From Trichosphaerium sp. ATCC 40318 (lineage: Eukaryota; Discosea; Flabellinia; Trichosidae): a DNA stretch of 64,000 nt. Made by a program: the position numbers and the translations under genes. Of this stretch, positions 45,611-59,085 are shown one piece after another (position 1 is the first letter of the stretch; every line of letters begins with the position of its first letter). The DNA lies in NCBI GenBank assembly GCA_038496445.1, contig JALMLS010000353.1, forward strand, positions 186,001 through 250,000, written 5' to 3'. Under the pieces are notes generated by a model. That model ran no database searches. It was not told the origin of the DNA and worked only from the letters and a program-made list of their open reading frames with translations.

Positions 45611-48600
45611 CGGTACAATATTTGGCCGTTTGGTTCACAAGGTAGTTGGGTTATTGTGTAAGATAGTAACAAGTTAAAGTATCACGTGTATGATTATTGA
45701 ATCATTGGTATCGAAAAATTTAATATCAAGAATAACCACAGTGCCATAAACGCCACTAGTACCTACACGCGCCTCTACCTCAATGACCCACCTTAAAAGG
45801 GACAGTGATTTTAGTTCCTTTTAGTAATTAAGTTAGTGTAATTACTGGGTTTTTTTGTCAACGTCTTGGCACGTATGATACCCGAAATTGCATTTTTTGT
45901 TATGAAGCCACAACATGGGGGACAATACGTTCGTCTTTATAAACATATAACGTTGAAGACCCACAAACTTTGATGTGAAGTTTTATTTTTTGGGTATTTT
46001 ACCGGGTAACAATGGATTGTAATCTCGTGATTCAATATAACTTTCTTCCTCCCATGTGTACAACAACTACACCAATCATCTTTCTGATTATCATTATTTG
46101 TTTATGCTACGAGTCATTGGGAAATGTTTGTGACCCTTCATTCTCGTGTTCATCTTATGACGACTGCAAGACGCAGGTAATAAACAACGCCATAAGAAAT
46201 TGGAAGGTTGACTCTCTTTTTTCAAGAGTGCCAATGAGAGGTACAGATGCCTCAATGGTAAGTGCGTACCCCCGGACTGCGATAATTGCCTAGAACACCA
46301 AGCATGCATTCAAGGGATTTGCGCTGATAAGATTACAGTACCGACTGGTTCTAGGTGTAACAATAGGTACAGCCACGTTTTTTTAGATTTAATCAACATT
46401 TCTGTGATTACATTACTAACAACATAGCTATATTTGCGCTGAAGGGGATAAATGCCATTGTGAGCCAAGAGGATCAGGAATTTGTAATTGTAGAACGCTC
46501 TCTCGTATTGGAGAATCATGTGAACAGTACGTACATACAATATTTCAAATTTGCCTAGCTAATCTGTTGTTAAAGAGGTATTGATTGTGAGTTTAGTCTT
46601 ACCTGTAATTCCGGTATGTGCGCAGAAATAATTACACAAGAAAAAGTTGGAGCTAATTGCACGTCTAATGCCTTGTTTCGAACAAATTTGGTACGTCAAA
46701 TCAATGTCCCTTTCTTATATTAATATGGTCATGTTAAACAGAAAGTGTTTCAATGTAATTATGTGGCACTTTACTGTGATCAAGGAACACTTACCTGTCA
46801 ATATAAACAAAGTTGTATTGGTGATTCATGTTCTAGCAATGGTGAATGCCTTACTGGAATGTGCGTTGAAGGAACTTGCCGCAGTTTTGATAAAAAGATT
46901 GGGGAATCCTGTGATCAATTCTTCGAGTGTCAATCACAAAACTGTACTGATTCCAAATGTGTTGGCATGGTACGAACACGGTAGCAACCATTTTTGCCAA
47001 GTATGACTTTTGTCACTTAGGATTGCTCACATTTATCGTGCGAACCCCAAGAAGAGTGTTTCCAGTTAAACCCAGCCAAAGAGTTTGTTTGTGGTGATCC
47101 TGAGAGATCATGTGATAGTTCAACAGAATATTGGAACTTTGAAACTAAGAGATGTGTTAGCAAGAAAACAGATGTACGCACAGCCATGAACCGTTACTTA
47201 GCTTATATGTATGTAGTTACAGCAATGTGGTAATAGTGAACAGTGTGAATCAAATATTTGCGCAGGAATATATCCAGATAAAGTTTGTTTCGGCAAAACA
47301 CCATTCTCCTTGGTATGTTCAGTTGTTCAATACACATTTTCTCATTGTTTGTTGCAAAAGGGTGAACGTTGTGTTACAGACCAACCACAAAATGACAATT
47401 GCGAGAAGGGTAAGCTATGTGTAATAACAATGTTGTATTAATCAAACCCATAAAGAATTGAGATGTATCAGCAACAATGCCACAAAGTATGCTTTTGGAA
47501 CATGTCAACAACCTTTAGCTGCAGTACGTTTAATTAATTCTACCAACTCGTACTTCTCTTATGATCTAATATTAGAATGACACATGTTTCCGATACTTTG
47601 AATGCGGGGATAGTGCTACTTGTGAATCTGGAACTTGTGTACCACGTTTAAGATATGTAAGAATTTTTGCTTTACTACTGTCCAGTGTTTAATTACTTTG
47701 CGTTAACACATCTTATAGGGCGATTCTTGTGATGCGTCATACATACTAGATAACTCTCAGGATACTTGTGGATTTGGTTTAGGATGTTTTTGTGATGGTA
47801 CTACCGGTACATGCTAAAAAAACCCCTCCGAGATCCATACACCTTTTTTGTTGATTTCTTCAAAACAGGTGGAAAGTGTTTATTTGACAGCTCTGATCGT
47901 GGAGTAAAATACGTTCCTAAGTATGAAACAGATGATCATTATTTCCCCCCTGTACTGTATAAAAATTGCGAGAGTGTTGTGGAAAAGGTACTGTGAATAA
48001 TAGCAACTATTTTGTTTACATATAATTTCCTTTTTTTTTCTCAATAATCCGAACAAATCAATGACTTTCCACGCAGTACTTTACTTTTTGGATTTACAGA
48101 AAGTAATATGGACTATCAGCTGATTTTCTGTGTAGCTAAGAAAGACGAAATGTTTTACAATGATAGCCACAGAATTAGAGGGCTTTCGAAAACGCATTGG
48201 AGATACTTTTCCACAAGATTGCCGAAATGCATTTGCTGAGCTATCTTGTTGTTTACTATGCACTTATGATGGTCCTCACACAAATATCGTTACTGGTGGA
48301 GGTGGTGCAGACAAAAGTATGGCCGAAGTGCTGGAATTAGCTAGAGCAATACAACTTGGTGGAATACCAGGAGGAAGACCAGATGTACGTACTAATAGTT
48401 GCTCAGTTTGATTTTTGGTAATGTGTTTATACTTAGATGTCCTTGAATTGTGCTGCTAATGGTGGTAAAGGAGAATTAATATTTCCAACAGTGTGCCCTT
48501 CAGGAGATAAAAGTGTGAGTTTTCTTGTTTGTTTCTCTGTAAACAACAGATGACCGTTTTTTGTTTTAATACACATGTTAGGTATGGTCTTCAACAATTG

Positions 48601-48900
48601 CTCAAGTTAAAGATTTTGTCAAATGTAATGAATATGTTGTACGTTTTGACTCATTTTTATATTGTTACACGTGATAGCCCACAAACAGTTTTATTGATTT
48701 TTTTGTTAACATAGACGCCTCCACCTGTTTCTTCACCTAGTCAAACGTCAGAACCTGGCACTACCTCATCCCCATCAAGTTCTTCTTCATATGTATTCTG
48801 CAGTTCATTGGCTGTTACTCTAATATGTATGTTGTCGCTTCTTTTGTTGTTGTAAGACATGGGTGTTTTGTCTAAGCCAATAAAGTGTGTAGCCCTTTTA
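45611..48900. repeat. Tandem duplication, unit 1 (Cys-rich gene plus upstream region)
   Basis: From the CCGTTTGGTTCACAAGGTAG block through the gene's 3' end this unit matches 49252-52420 at an offset of about 3.64 kb. Flanking sequence, including AGATAGTAACAAGTTAAAGT and a CACGTG, is duplicated too. Confidence 0.8.
46054..48855 (+). CDS. Cys-rich cell-surface protein, probably GPI-anchored (copy 1)
   Basis: The start is probably MCTTTTPIIFLIIIICLCYE (ATG 46054), a signal peptide; an upstream ATG at 46012 would add a polar stretch and is not conserved in frame in copy 2. Many short exons encode C-x-C-rich modules with an EGF/dickkopf-like rhythm: CDPSFSCSSYDDC, CLNGKC, CLEHQACIQG, CSSNGECLTGMC, CDQFFECQSQNCTDSKC, CESNICAGIYPDKVC. 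A non-Cys domain follows (DCRNAFAELSCCLLCTYDGP, AEVLELARAIQLGG). The end is Ser/Thr/Pro-rich (PPPVSSPSQTSEPGTTSSP) with a hydrophobic tail (SLAVTLICMLSLLLLL), the pattern of a GPI-anchor signal. It likely sits on the cell surface; function unknown. Exon borders after 47.8 kb are approximate. Confidence 0.7.
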
Positions 48901-49251
48901 CTTGTGTGTATTGTCTAAGTAGAGTTTGGAAATAATCTAAGCAGTGTGGAGCAAAATACATATCACGCACTGCAAGTGGTAACGACAGAAAACTGAAGGA
49001 TTCATGACTATTGCGCAATTGTGGTTACGGCATGTGCTTACAGCTAACTCTGAAGGTTTGTTACATGTTTAACACCTGAGCTACATTCAAGCGAGCAAAT
49101 CACTCGTGTGTGATGTTCAAAGGCAAAAAGTAGGTGATGGCTTGTATCCTGCAACCTGGGCTGTAAAAAGTCTTTACGGCTACATCCGCGATCACTTGGG
49201 TATACTATTACTGGTGTTGGGATTTGGTGATTATATTTCGTATTATCTAAT

Positions 49252-52200
49252 CCGGCAAAATATTCGGCCGTTTGGTTCACAAGGTAGTCGGGTTACAGTG
49301 TAAGATAGTAACAAGTTAAAGTATCACGTGTATGATTATTAAACGTATAAACAAAATTATTACAATAGCACAAAAAAAAGCACACATCAATGACTACATA
49401 GCGTGTTTTATATGCCGCTACAGACTCCTCTACTTGAATAATCAACCACATTGATTAGTTCCTTTTAGTAGTTCTGAAGATTGACTTTTTCTATCAACGT
49501 CTTGGAACGTTATGAGATACCCGACTTTTCATTTTTCACGATTCAATCAGGCATTGTATTTCGCTACAACATGGAAATACATACTACCAATACCCAAAAC
49601 TTTTTATGATGTGAAGTTTTATTTGTTGGGTATTTACCGGGTAACAATGGATTGTAATCTAGTGATTCAATATAACTTTCTTTCTACCCATGTGTACAAC
49701 AACTACACCAATCATCTTTCTGATTATCATTCTTTGTTTATGCTACGAGTCATTGGGAAATGTTTGTGACCCTTCATTCTCGTGTTCATCTTATGACGAA
49801 TGCAAGACGCAGGTAACGAAGTAGACAACAGATCCTTAAATGTTTGTTCATAGGATTGTACCGTCTAACTTTCTGTTCAGAGTGCTACCGAGAGGTACAG
49901 ATGCCTCAATGGTAAATGCGTGCCCCCGGACTGTGGTAATTGCCTAGAACACCAAGCATGCATTCAAGGGAGTTGCGTCGATAAAATTACAGTACCGACT
50001 GGTTCTAGGTGTAATAAAAGGTACCACCACGTGTTCTTTTATGTTGTCAGCATTTCGGTGATCATTACTAACAACACCTATAGCCACATATGCGAGGAAT
50101 CTGGTACTTGCATTTGCGAGGCAAAAAGATCAAACGATTGTTTTTGTGTTAACCAACGTGCTGGAGAAAATTGTGAAAAGTACGTAAAAAAAAATGTGAA
50201 AAAACTGCTAAAGAACTTTGTTTTAAGATCCTATCATTGTGAGTTTGGCCTTGAGTGCAGTGACAATAAATGCCGAGAATCAATTATACAACAAAATGTA
50301 GGAGATAAATGTGAACTAGATGCAGTTGATTCTTTTTCAGTACGTTAAATACATTCGGCTGTTGGTGCTCATTTAATCGTATAGAAAGTTTATGTTTGTA
50401 ATCCGGCGGCACTTTACTGTGATCGCGGAACACGTACTTGTCAATATAAAAAAATATGTATTGGTGATTCATGTGCTAGCGATGACGAATGCCTTACTGG
50501 ATACTGTTTTGGAGGAAAATGTGCTCGCAACGGCCTAAAGATTGGAGAAGCTTGCCTAGATTTGCGAGAGTGTCAATCAAGAAACTGTACTGATTCCAAA
50601 TGCGCTGGCATGGTACGTTGTGTAGCATTACTGTTTCATCGTGAGACTTATATAGCGTATAGGATTGCTCTCTATTATCTTGTGAACCTCAAAAAGAGTG
50701 TTTCCAGGTAAACGCTATAGAGTTTGTTTGTGGTGATTCTGCGGGATCATGTGATAGTTCAACAGAATATTGGAACTCTGAAACTAAGAGATGTGCTAGC
50801 AAGAAAGCAGATGTATGCACAGCCATGACCCATTGTTTTACTTTAATTTTCGCGATTAGTTGGAATGGTGTTTTTGATAAACAGTGTGAATCAAATATTT
50901 GCGCGGGAATATATCCAGATAAAGTTTGTTTTGGCAAAACACCATTCTCCTTGGTATGTTCAGTTGTTCAATACACATTTTCTCATTGTTTGTTGCAAAA
51001 GGGTGAACGTTGTGTTACAGACCAACCACAAAATGACAATTGCGAGAAGGGTAAGCTATGTGTAATAACAATGTTGTATTGATCAAACCCATACAACAAT
51101 GGCACAAAGTATGCTTTTGGAACATGTCAACAACCTTTAACTGCAGTACGTTTAATTAATTCTACCAACTCGTACTTCTCTTATGATCTAATATTAGAAT
51201 GACACGTGTTTCCGAAACTCTGAATGTGAGGATAATGCTACTTGTGAATCTGAAACTTGTGTACTACCTTTGGGTTATGTACGAACTAGTTGCCTTGTAA
51301 TTGTTCAATGCTAAGTACGGCTTGTAGGGCGATTCTTGTGATGCTTCAGCTGGGGATACTTGTGGAGTTGGATTAGGATGTTTTTGTGATGGCTCAAGTG
51401 GTACGCCTGTTAAGAAACACTTATGCCTCAAAGCCTGAGAGCATTTGTCGTATTAGTTTTTCTGACATTTTGCCAAAAAAGCTGGAAAGTGTCAGTTGGA
51501 CAGCTCTGGTGGTGAGGCTCCCTTCGTTCCGGAAAGACCTCGTGACAGTGATGATCATTATTTTTCTGATGCCATTTTGGTACATTGCAACAGTACTTAC
51601 CAAAGGGTACCAAGTCTGAACTACACAATCCACTGACGGTCGATGTAGCTAAGAAAGAAAAAATGCAATAGCCACGTATCGGCAATGTTCGCAACAGTAT
51701 TCGGAGGAGAAAGACTCATTGGAGATGCTGTTCCGGAAGATTGCCGTAGTGCACTTGCTGAGATATCTTGTTGTTTACTATGCACTTATGATGGTCCTCA
51801 CACAAATATCGTTACTGGTAGTGGGCAAGGACATAAAAGTATGTCAGAAGTATTGGAATTAGCAAGAGCAGTTAGTCTTGCTGCAATACCTGGAGCTAGA
51901 CCAGATGTATGTACCATTCTTTTGTTGATTTCTCAGTTTGGTTTTTGGGTTTATATTTACGTATTTATACTTAGATATCCTTGAATTGTGCTGCTAATGG
52001 TGGTAAGGAGAATTAATATTTCCAAAAGTGTGCCCTTCAGGAGATAAAAGTGTGAGTTTTCTTGTTTGTTTCTCTGTAAAAAACAGATGAACGGTTGTTG
52101 TTTTAATTCACATGTAGGTATGGTCTTCAACAATTGCTCAAGTTAAAAATAATATCAAATGTAATGAGTTTGTTGTACGTTTTGACTCATTTTTATATTG

Positions 52201-52420
52201 TTACACGTGATAGCCCACAAACAGTTTTATTGATTTTTTTGTTAAACATAGACGCCTCCACCTGTTTCTTCACCTAGTCAAATGTCAGAACCTGGCACTA
52301 CCTCGTCCCCAAGTTCTTCAACATCAGTATTGTACAGTTCATTGGCTGTTACTCTAATATGTATGTTGTCGCTTCTTTTGTTGTTGTAAGACAAAGTGGT
52401 TCATCTTAGCCAATAAAGTG
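49252..52420. repeat. Tandem duplication, unit 2
   Basis: Second copy of the 3.64-kb unit, in the same orientation as unit 1 and diverged by scattered substitutions and small indels, more so in the middle exons than in the 3' end. Confidence 0.8.
49690..52389 (+). pseudogene. Cys-rich surface protein, copy 2, with damage
   Basis: Same exon plan as 46054-48855, starting MCTTTTPIIFLIIILCLCYE and ending in the same Ser/Thr-rich segment and hydrophobic tail. Against copy 1 it lacks one A near 52005, which turns GGKGELIF into GGKEN-stop (TAA 52014-52016) within an exon. It also has an 18-nt deletion near 51090 and a diverged exon at 51360-51620. The upstream ATG at 49648 is out of frame because of a one-base insertion. 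The single-base loss should remove the GPI signal. Either this is an early pseudogene or the assembly has an error at that base. Confidence 0.6.
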
Positions 52421-52540
52421 TTTGGCCCTTTAGAAATCGTAGTGTGAGCTCAATAACTATTAGCAGCTAATGAGAAAGACATTCAAAAGCAAACCAACTG
52501 TTTAGAACATATCAAGGAGTATATCATATTTGTTTATTTC

Positions 52541-54379
52541 TTAATGTACAGCAGCAAGTATTGCCATTGCGCCTACAGATACTGTAACAAGTCCGGCAAT
52601 GTACTGATAAAATAGTAAAGCAGATACGCCATCTGCCATGTTCCCGTGTATTGTTGCCATTACAACAACGCCTATAGCAGTGGGTGTGCCTATGTTTGAT
52701 CAGTATTTTGGCTGTTCACAAAAGAACGAAGTTTTCAGATGTAATTTCAATAAAACCTGACATACATCCTTCAAGCATTAGAACAACTAGCATTATGTTA
52801 TCATATGCAAACAATCCAATAACTTTATGTGCAATGAAATAAACGATACCAAAGGTAAAGATAGCAGGCATGATAATTAACTTAATAAAAGTTGCAATGC
52901 TTAACCATTTCAAAGAAACCTCCTTTGTTGGTGGTCCCTAACAAATCTGTGGTTATCAACTGTGACAATGTTAGTCTAATAGTACGTACATAAGCTATTT
53001 TACTTCCTAATATAATCATTGAAAACGGTACAAGACAGCTACCTATCATCTTGCAAGCCTTTGTAATAAAACTTAAAGGAGGTGTTCCCTTTATATAACT
53101 GCTTTCATGAAATAGAGCCCTAAGTTGAGGTACACAGCCAATAAAAACAGCTTTCGCATATTAGTGTATAGCCATTATTGACAACTTACCAATCACACCT
53201 ACATATATTGGCGGTGTAAGCATACTCCAAACTATTTTAGCATATCTAGCAATGTATTCCATCACGCCTTTTTTTCCCTCTGTTGATATTTGTGCGCCTT
53301 CCTCAGGATCAATTTCATCTTCATCTATTTCTATAATATCATTATCATCATTTTGCATGAGTACATCCATTTCAGTGTCTTTCATAATGCCCGTGATGCC
53401 ATTTGAACCTTGGGTGGTATCATCCTATTTAGAACAATTATTGGGTGACTATTCGAAGGCCAAAACTACTAACAGTATTGATTACCGTACCTTTCTTTTT
53501 GCTAGTAGGTTATAACCAATCAACCACCTCGGAAATTGCATAAAAATTGTAATCAACAGAATGTACGACACAGCCGTAACCTTTTTCGTGGTAGTATAAG
53601 TATTTTCTTATTTTTTTCGTATTTATCATTGATTCTCTAAAGGAAATACCTGGAGTGTCTCAGTGGATTCTTTGGCATCTGATTGAAACAACTAAAGTAG
53701 TGGAATGAGTGTAAGAGATAGTAAAAACCAGAAAACCGCTATGAACGCAACATTTGATGCAGACAAGATCACCGGTAAGTAAAAAAGACAAACGGGTTGA
53801 AGAAGTACTTGGGGTGATTTATCAATGAGTGATGACATGTACGCCAAAACCATACTCGTTGAATTCGAAAAAGCGAGAACACACATCATGAAACGTCTAA
53901 GAGATGTAGATGTACAACAAACTCTGCAAAAAAAATAAGAAAAAAATAGTCCGTCGAAAATTCCATGTAAAGCAAGAACGCAGCTATTTCCATACTTTGT
54001 GATTGTATAGCCAATTAGAAGCCCAAAAGCAATGTACAAGTAAGGAAATACAATAGTAGGCCAGTATGTAACCAATTTTGAAAGCGTTACAGCCTCAGAA
54101 ACTGCAAACAATCAGTATGTTTGAGAATATAAAAAGTAAGCGTTGGCGTACCTCTGGCGAACAGTAATGCGGGCATTATAAGCGATTTAATGAGTTTTGA
54201 TATGTCTTTCACCGAGTTATCGCTTAAAACGCCTGTTCTAACCATAAATACGCCTAGTTTGAGTTAAAAACGCGTAAGCAATAGCCAGTATCACATTTAG
54301 ACTCACCTGCACCAACTAGGCAACATATTTCGCCGGTAGCCGCTAAAGACGATAGTACTATGCCCTTGACGCTCGCCAT
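52541..54379 (-). CDS. Auxin-efflux-carrier/PIN-like (Mem_trans) membrane transporter
   Basis: The ATG at 54379 gives MASVKGIVLSSLAATGEICC, followed by ARGTVSEAVTLSKLVTYWP, YLYIAFGLLIGYTITK, VLAFSNSTSMVLAYMSSL (the conserved N-S discontinuity of the N-terminal bundle), and ASNVAFIAVFWFLL. A cytosolic acidic loop follows (NDDNDIIEIDEDEIDPEEG), then YAKIVWSMLTPPIYVGVIG and the C-terminal bundle ending GTPTAIGVVVMATIHG and LAAVH. This is the layout of the PIN/PILS/Ecm3-type transporters: two bundles of five helices with a long central loop. Fungal and protist members sit in ER or plasma membrane; the substrate is unknown. It has several introns. Boundaries between exons in the middle are approximate. 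Confidence 0.8.
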
Positions 54380-54758
54380 AGTCCCAAAAGAAATAACTAA
54401 CTTAACCCAGAAAAAATCATGTGACAACTCATGAGATTCACTTGCTGTTCAGATAATGGGGAGGCCGATAATATGCAACACTTATCAAGAACAAAGTACC
54501 AAATAAATTGTATAATAAAAGTCCCTCAATGTATTAAAGTACAAGCAAACTATTATCTACAAGGAGTGAACTACCGAGTTTTTTTTAAAGCATTTATTGA
54601 CGCCGTTTATTATTCCCAAAAGATTTATTTTTATCATCGGTTGTATATACCACTCCACGTGATTATAAACAAAATAAATAGCATAAAAGGATCCTGCAGT
54701 AGTTGAATAACGTTAGCAATGACATTGATAAATAAAAATTTTGGACGAACCAGTTTTT

Positions 54759-57138
54759 TTATGCAATAAGGCTACGGGCGTAAGGACGAACTTTTTTAAT
54801 GAGTGCCTCAAAAAACAAGTCACACATAGCAGGTGGTACGCCAAGTCTCATTAATCGTTTACCACGTTTAGTCCATTTCTCAGAGTTCTCTGTATCAAGC
54901 CTGAAAAAGAAAACAATTAGCATGATAATTCGTGTTCAACTACTCCTTAAAAAAAACGCCTGAATTCTTGGAATGTTATTGTACATAACATAGTATGCTG
55001 TATATATACTACGATCATATACATATTCATATCAGTTTGAATACAAGCGTGGAAAAAACAAACGAAGATGAATAGAAAAAAAACCATAAAAGAAAAAAAG
55101 GTCCACAAAAAAAGTTGACGTACGCTGCCAGCACAAGGCTTTCGAAGCAAGCCTGTCCAGGCCATCCTTCAGCAGGTCTATAAGATGCTGTATCATATAA
55201 TTCTTGCATCTTCTTAAACCAGTATATCATCATAGCCTTGTTTCCTCTGCTTGACAGCATAGCAAGTCGAATAATTTTCTTCTCAATGATACCTCCGTCA
55301 ATAACACGTCTTGCTAAGTTTAAGGATTCCTTAAGCTCTTCTGTACTGTTAATATCGATTCCTCTTTGTAACTTGGCATCCAGGTTATGATACATACTCT
55401 CAACCTTAGCGAACAATTCAAAGTTCTCTGGGAAATCTTCATTAGTACATCTAGAGCACTTACAAGTGAAGCTTCTTTGAGACAATCCTCGACGTCTTTC
55501 AGTAACAAACGCGTCTCTAAGAGTATAAGTAACATAAATCTCCTCTCCTTTCTTAATATCACGTGCAGCCATAGCTGTAAAGACATTACCAACTGAAAAC
55601 GTCCAAATATTTGGGTAACAGCTATGATTGAATAAACTAAAGTAATAATAAAGAGCGGTGAGTGTCGACTCATCTTCTCTTTCGAATTCATCCATACTAA
55701 GCCCAAAAGAACAAGTAGATACAACATTCCTAATATGTTGCCCTAGAGAGTGATCTTGAGAAGCTTCATCCATATCAGAAGTAGAAAGGTCCAATAATTT
55801 TTGTGTAACAAGCTCATCGTTGTTCGCAAGTTGAAGTAATTTCTTACATAGTTCGTTATGTTGTGGATCAGTATACCGTTCAACAACACCATACTCTACC
55901 CTACTAGCTGACTCACTACTTCCAATAACGCTTGCAAGAGCTTGCTCAACAAGGATGACAGTTCCGGTCTCGATATCCTCTGTAGCAATAATACCTTTTC
56001 CTCGAACTGTTCCTTCGGTTGTAACTTTGATTTTCTTCGACATGAATGTGGCTACCTTATCTAAATTTCTTCGTCTTCTACCATAACAAGTCTCAAAGAA
56101 ATAATTCCAGTCATACTTACACTCCTCGCTTTCTAGAATGAATTGTTTTGCAATGACTAATTTAGATTTTGCGAGCGGACATCTTTCGAAGTATTCAACT
56201 GCTTCCCTGTAACATTCCATATTTAGTAACGCCATACCTGCGCGATAAATACTCTTGTTATGATTAGGATCAATAGAAAGAGCCTTTTTAGCGTCTTCAA
56301 GAGCATTCTTCCATAAACCAAGCGAAAGATGTGCTTGACTTCGATTTGAATATAAAATCACATGATTTTTATCAATCGACAGTCCCTTCGTATAACACTC
56401 TACTGCCTTATCCCAACGCTTCTCCTTTACATAATTATTACCTCTTGACTTCCATCCATCCGCTGTATTGGTATGAAAAGGTTTGTGCCACGAGGTTCCC
56501 TTCAAGGCATCGTCGCTTTCGTCAAGAAAAACAATGTTTTTAGGGTTATCGCATCGGATCAAAAGATTCCAACCGCTAGCCGCAATCTTCAAGTAAGGTA
56601 GTTTCCAAGCTATAATACGCCCAGTGGAGAACTGAGAAACGTCTGGAGCATTATATACGCATCCTACCATGACGTTGCCTGCGAGGTCCTCTATTCCGAA
56701 AGTAAAACCTACAAGCTCTACGGTACACGTAATAATACGGCATAAGAGGTAGTTTTCGCGTTTAAAAAGCTTGATACCCATCAGATCTACCTGTGTCATT
56801 TTTTCTAGAGGCGTTTTGCACTGCTTTTCGGTAGTATCGAACTTGCCGAGGTCGTTAATAGCGTGAGGACGTGAGCTTTTCCTTTTTGTTTTTTCCATGA
56901 TGTCAATCATCTGGGACTTGTCGGAACAGCAACACCCACGCGCATGGGCCAAAAGTAGCTGTGATAGAGCTGGATTTGTCTCGCTAAACTGTTCCATTTC
57001 GTTATTTACCTCAGAGAGCGCTCTACTGTTTACAGATACTTCTTCGGTGTTGGGGTACGATTCATTAATTAATCTCGTATTTTCCTGCAAGAGACCGGCT
57101 CTCTTTGTCAGAAACTGTAATAACTGCATCATTTCCAT
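54759..57138 (-). CDS. TPR-SET protein (SMYD-like without a MYND finger)
   Basis: A first exon of about 670 codons (MEMMQLLQFLTKRAGLLQ...) splices near 55124 to a final exon (LDTENSEKWTKRGKRLM) ending at 54759, about 715 aa. Residues 110-215 form a beta-rich module (LVGFTFGIEDLAGN...). Residues 225-330 hold TPRs (AVECYTKGLSIDKNHVILYS, ALEDAKKALSIDPNH). Residues 370-560 form the SET domain (GTVRGKGIIATEDIETGTVI, then LFNHSCYPNIWTF, KKGEEIYVTYT), followed by a C-x-C-x2-C post-SET (FTCKCSRC). The catalytic Asn-His and Tyr motifs are intact. The insert between SET halves lacks MYND zinc ligands. A protein-lysine methyltransferase with TPR-bound partners is likely; the substrate is unknown. Confidence 0.87.
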
Positions 57139-57960
57139 CTTTCGAGGTCAACGCGTTAGCCGCAGCGTTTATTTATTGTTTCAGATTTAGTTTGACTGCT
57201 TAATGCTTTAACGGTAGCACCCCTAGACTCTACAGTTCTCCGACCAATTTTTTAAAAAGCTAAGTACACGCTGTTGTAAAAAAATATCCAGAAGTCTAAC
57301 GCAACTTGTTTGCGTAGTTATGATGTTTCTAGTTGTTAACGGACGCCTTTCTGAGTATTCTCAAGAATACCACTGAAATTCAAAGAAAAATAATAGCAGT
57401 ACTGGGCAGAACCTCAACTGCCTCTGTGACATAGTACAATGATACTGCAAAACAGTATGTATGCATCACCAGCAAGAGCTATTGGATGAGACTTTATACC
57501 ATTAGTAGTGAACACAACTTGTTTTATTCATATCAAGGAGTACACCAACGTAGCCGCCTACAGAAACAATTCGGATATTCCTAAACAATTAGCAACATTT
57601 TGGTATTCCACGTGTCAAAAAATTAGTACCTGTTCTACAGGAATACATTAGAGTTGAAACGTCACTTGTAGGTTCAGTAACTTCAAAGTAAATATAACCA
57701 TGTGATAACTGCTGTATGTACTATTCTAATCACCATGATAGAAAACCCAACATGATGCACATACACTCTATGTAGTGAATACCTTGTGACATCTCGCCCT
57801 TAACAAGCACATTGAAGTGGCCTTATGATGAGTCAATGTAGTTAGAGAAGTAAAAAACATTTGGCTCGGCCATCTTGTTTCAAAATATGCATTGTTGAAA
57901 AAACTCCTGCGAAAATTTTTGGCAAAAGACTTTTCTTGAATGTGGTATGATTCATTTTTA
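57139..57960. other. Intergenic
   Basis: About 820 bp with no supported gene; AT-rich, one CACGTG. Confidence 0.4.
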
Positions 57961-59085
57961 GTCGTTCAACAATCACCACAACATGTCTTCCAAGAAACAG
58001 TACGACTCATTTTGAATACAAAGTACTATGTACCTTAGAATTGCACAAAGATAGTTGGGCTCGAAACCCAAAAGTTAATCAGCAAATTTACTTCTTTTTA
58101 GATCTACAGAGCGGGGTTACATTCCATCAACTGACGAAGACGAATTGATGAAATGCAAAAAAAGCACTGTTTGATCTCTGGGAACGGTATTACAACAGAC
58201 TTACAACTACAGACACCGAACTATTCAAAGAACCGGTGCTAGAATATAAGTTTAAAAAAAAACGATGTCGCTGTTGAGATCATTGAACTGGTGAATCACT
58301 TGTGTGTTAACTAGCCACTAGTGTATTAATATCAGGTAATCTAACTTACTTTATCAATCAAGATGCAAGGAAAAGTCTATCTCAAACTCGTGCGTTAACA
58401 AAACGTTTGTCTTGTGGCTTTACGGTTATCAGTCTAACCACAAGTAGAAGCTTTTCTGCATCCAGGGCTAAGCGGTCGCGACCAAAGTATGTTTAAAGCC
58501 AGTATCCTTTACTAATTTCCCACAGGAGTCTATGAAAACAATGAAATCTTACAGAAATACTCTGTCAGGTATTTGGGAATATTAAAAGAAGTATGCTAAC
58601 AACTTATGTCACGGGTACTAAATCAATTCCTGCAATAAATACTCACTAATTGTCTTTGTAGAAGGTTGTCAATGGAACACTAATGCTTGAGCTGTATCCT
58701 AGAGCCGTACATCTTACATTGGAGGTGCTGTGAAACCAGGAACAAAAAGGAGTATGAAGGTTCTCTTCTCGCACCAAATCATGTGATAAAAACCTACACG
58801 AACAAAGAACAAGTTTTCCTTCATACTGCTTCTGATGACCTTGAAGTACTTATTAGACTACTTCACTAAAATCACCTGAGCGAGGAATACCAGATCAAAA
58901 TAGGCAAAGCCTTCCAGGCATGGAAAGAATGTGCTGAGAAGCCAGATAAAAGTATAGCTGATTTACTAAAACTCAACACACTTGTAGAAGCTTTTCGCCA
59001 AGACGTTCCACAGCCTTACAAGAAAATGTTAGATTATGCTAGGAACCTTAACTATGAAGCCATCAAAGAGGCTTTAACACATTAA
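57961..59085 (+). pseudogene. Degenerate coding remnant of unknown family
   Basis: Several open fragments look coding but are not joined: STERGYIPSTDEDELMK and AKKALFDLWERYYNRL at 58100-58260 in different frames, GVYENNEILQKYSVR at about 58525, and a block from 58687 to 59085. That block reads EGSLLAPNHVIKTYTNKEQV, a TAA at 58867-58869, then in the same frame EEYQIKIGKAFQAWKECAEK and LNTLVEAFRQDVPQPYKKML to a final TAA. The 3' block is about 70 codons of protein-like composition. I cannot name the family; an intron-containing live gene remains possible. Confidence 0.35.
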
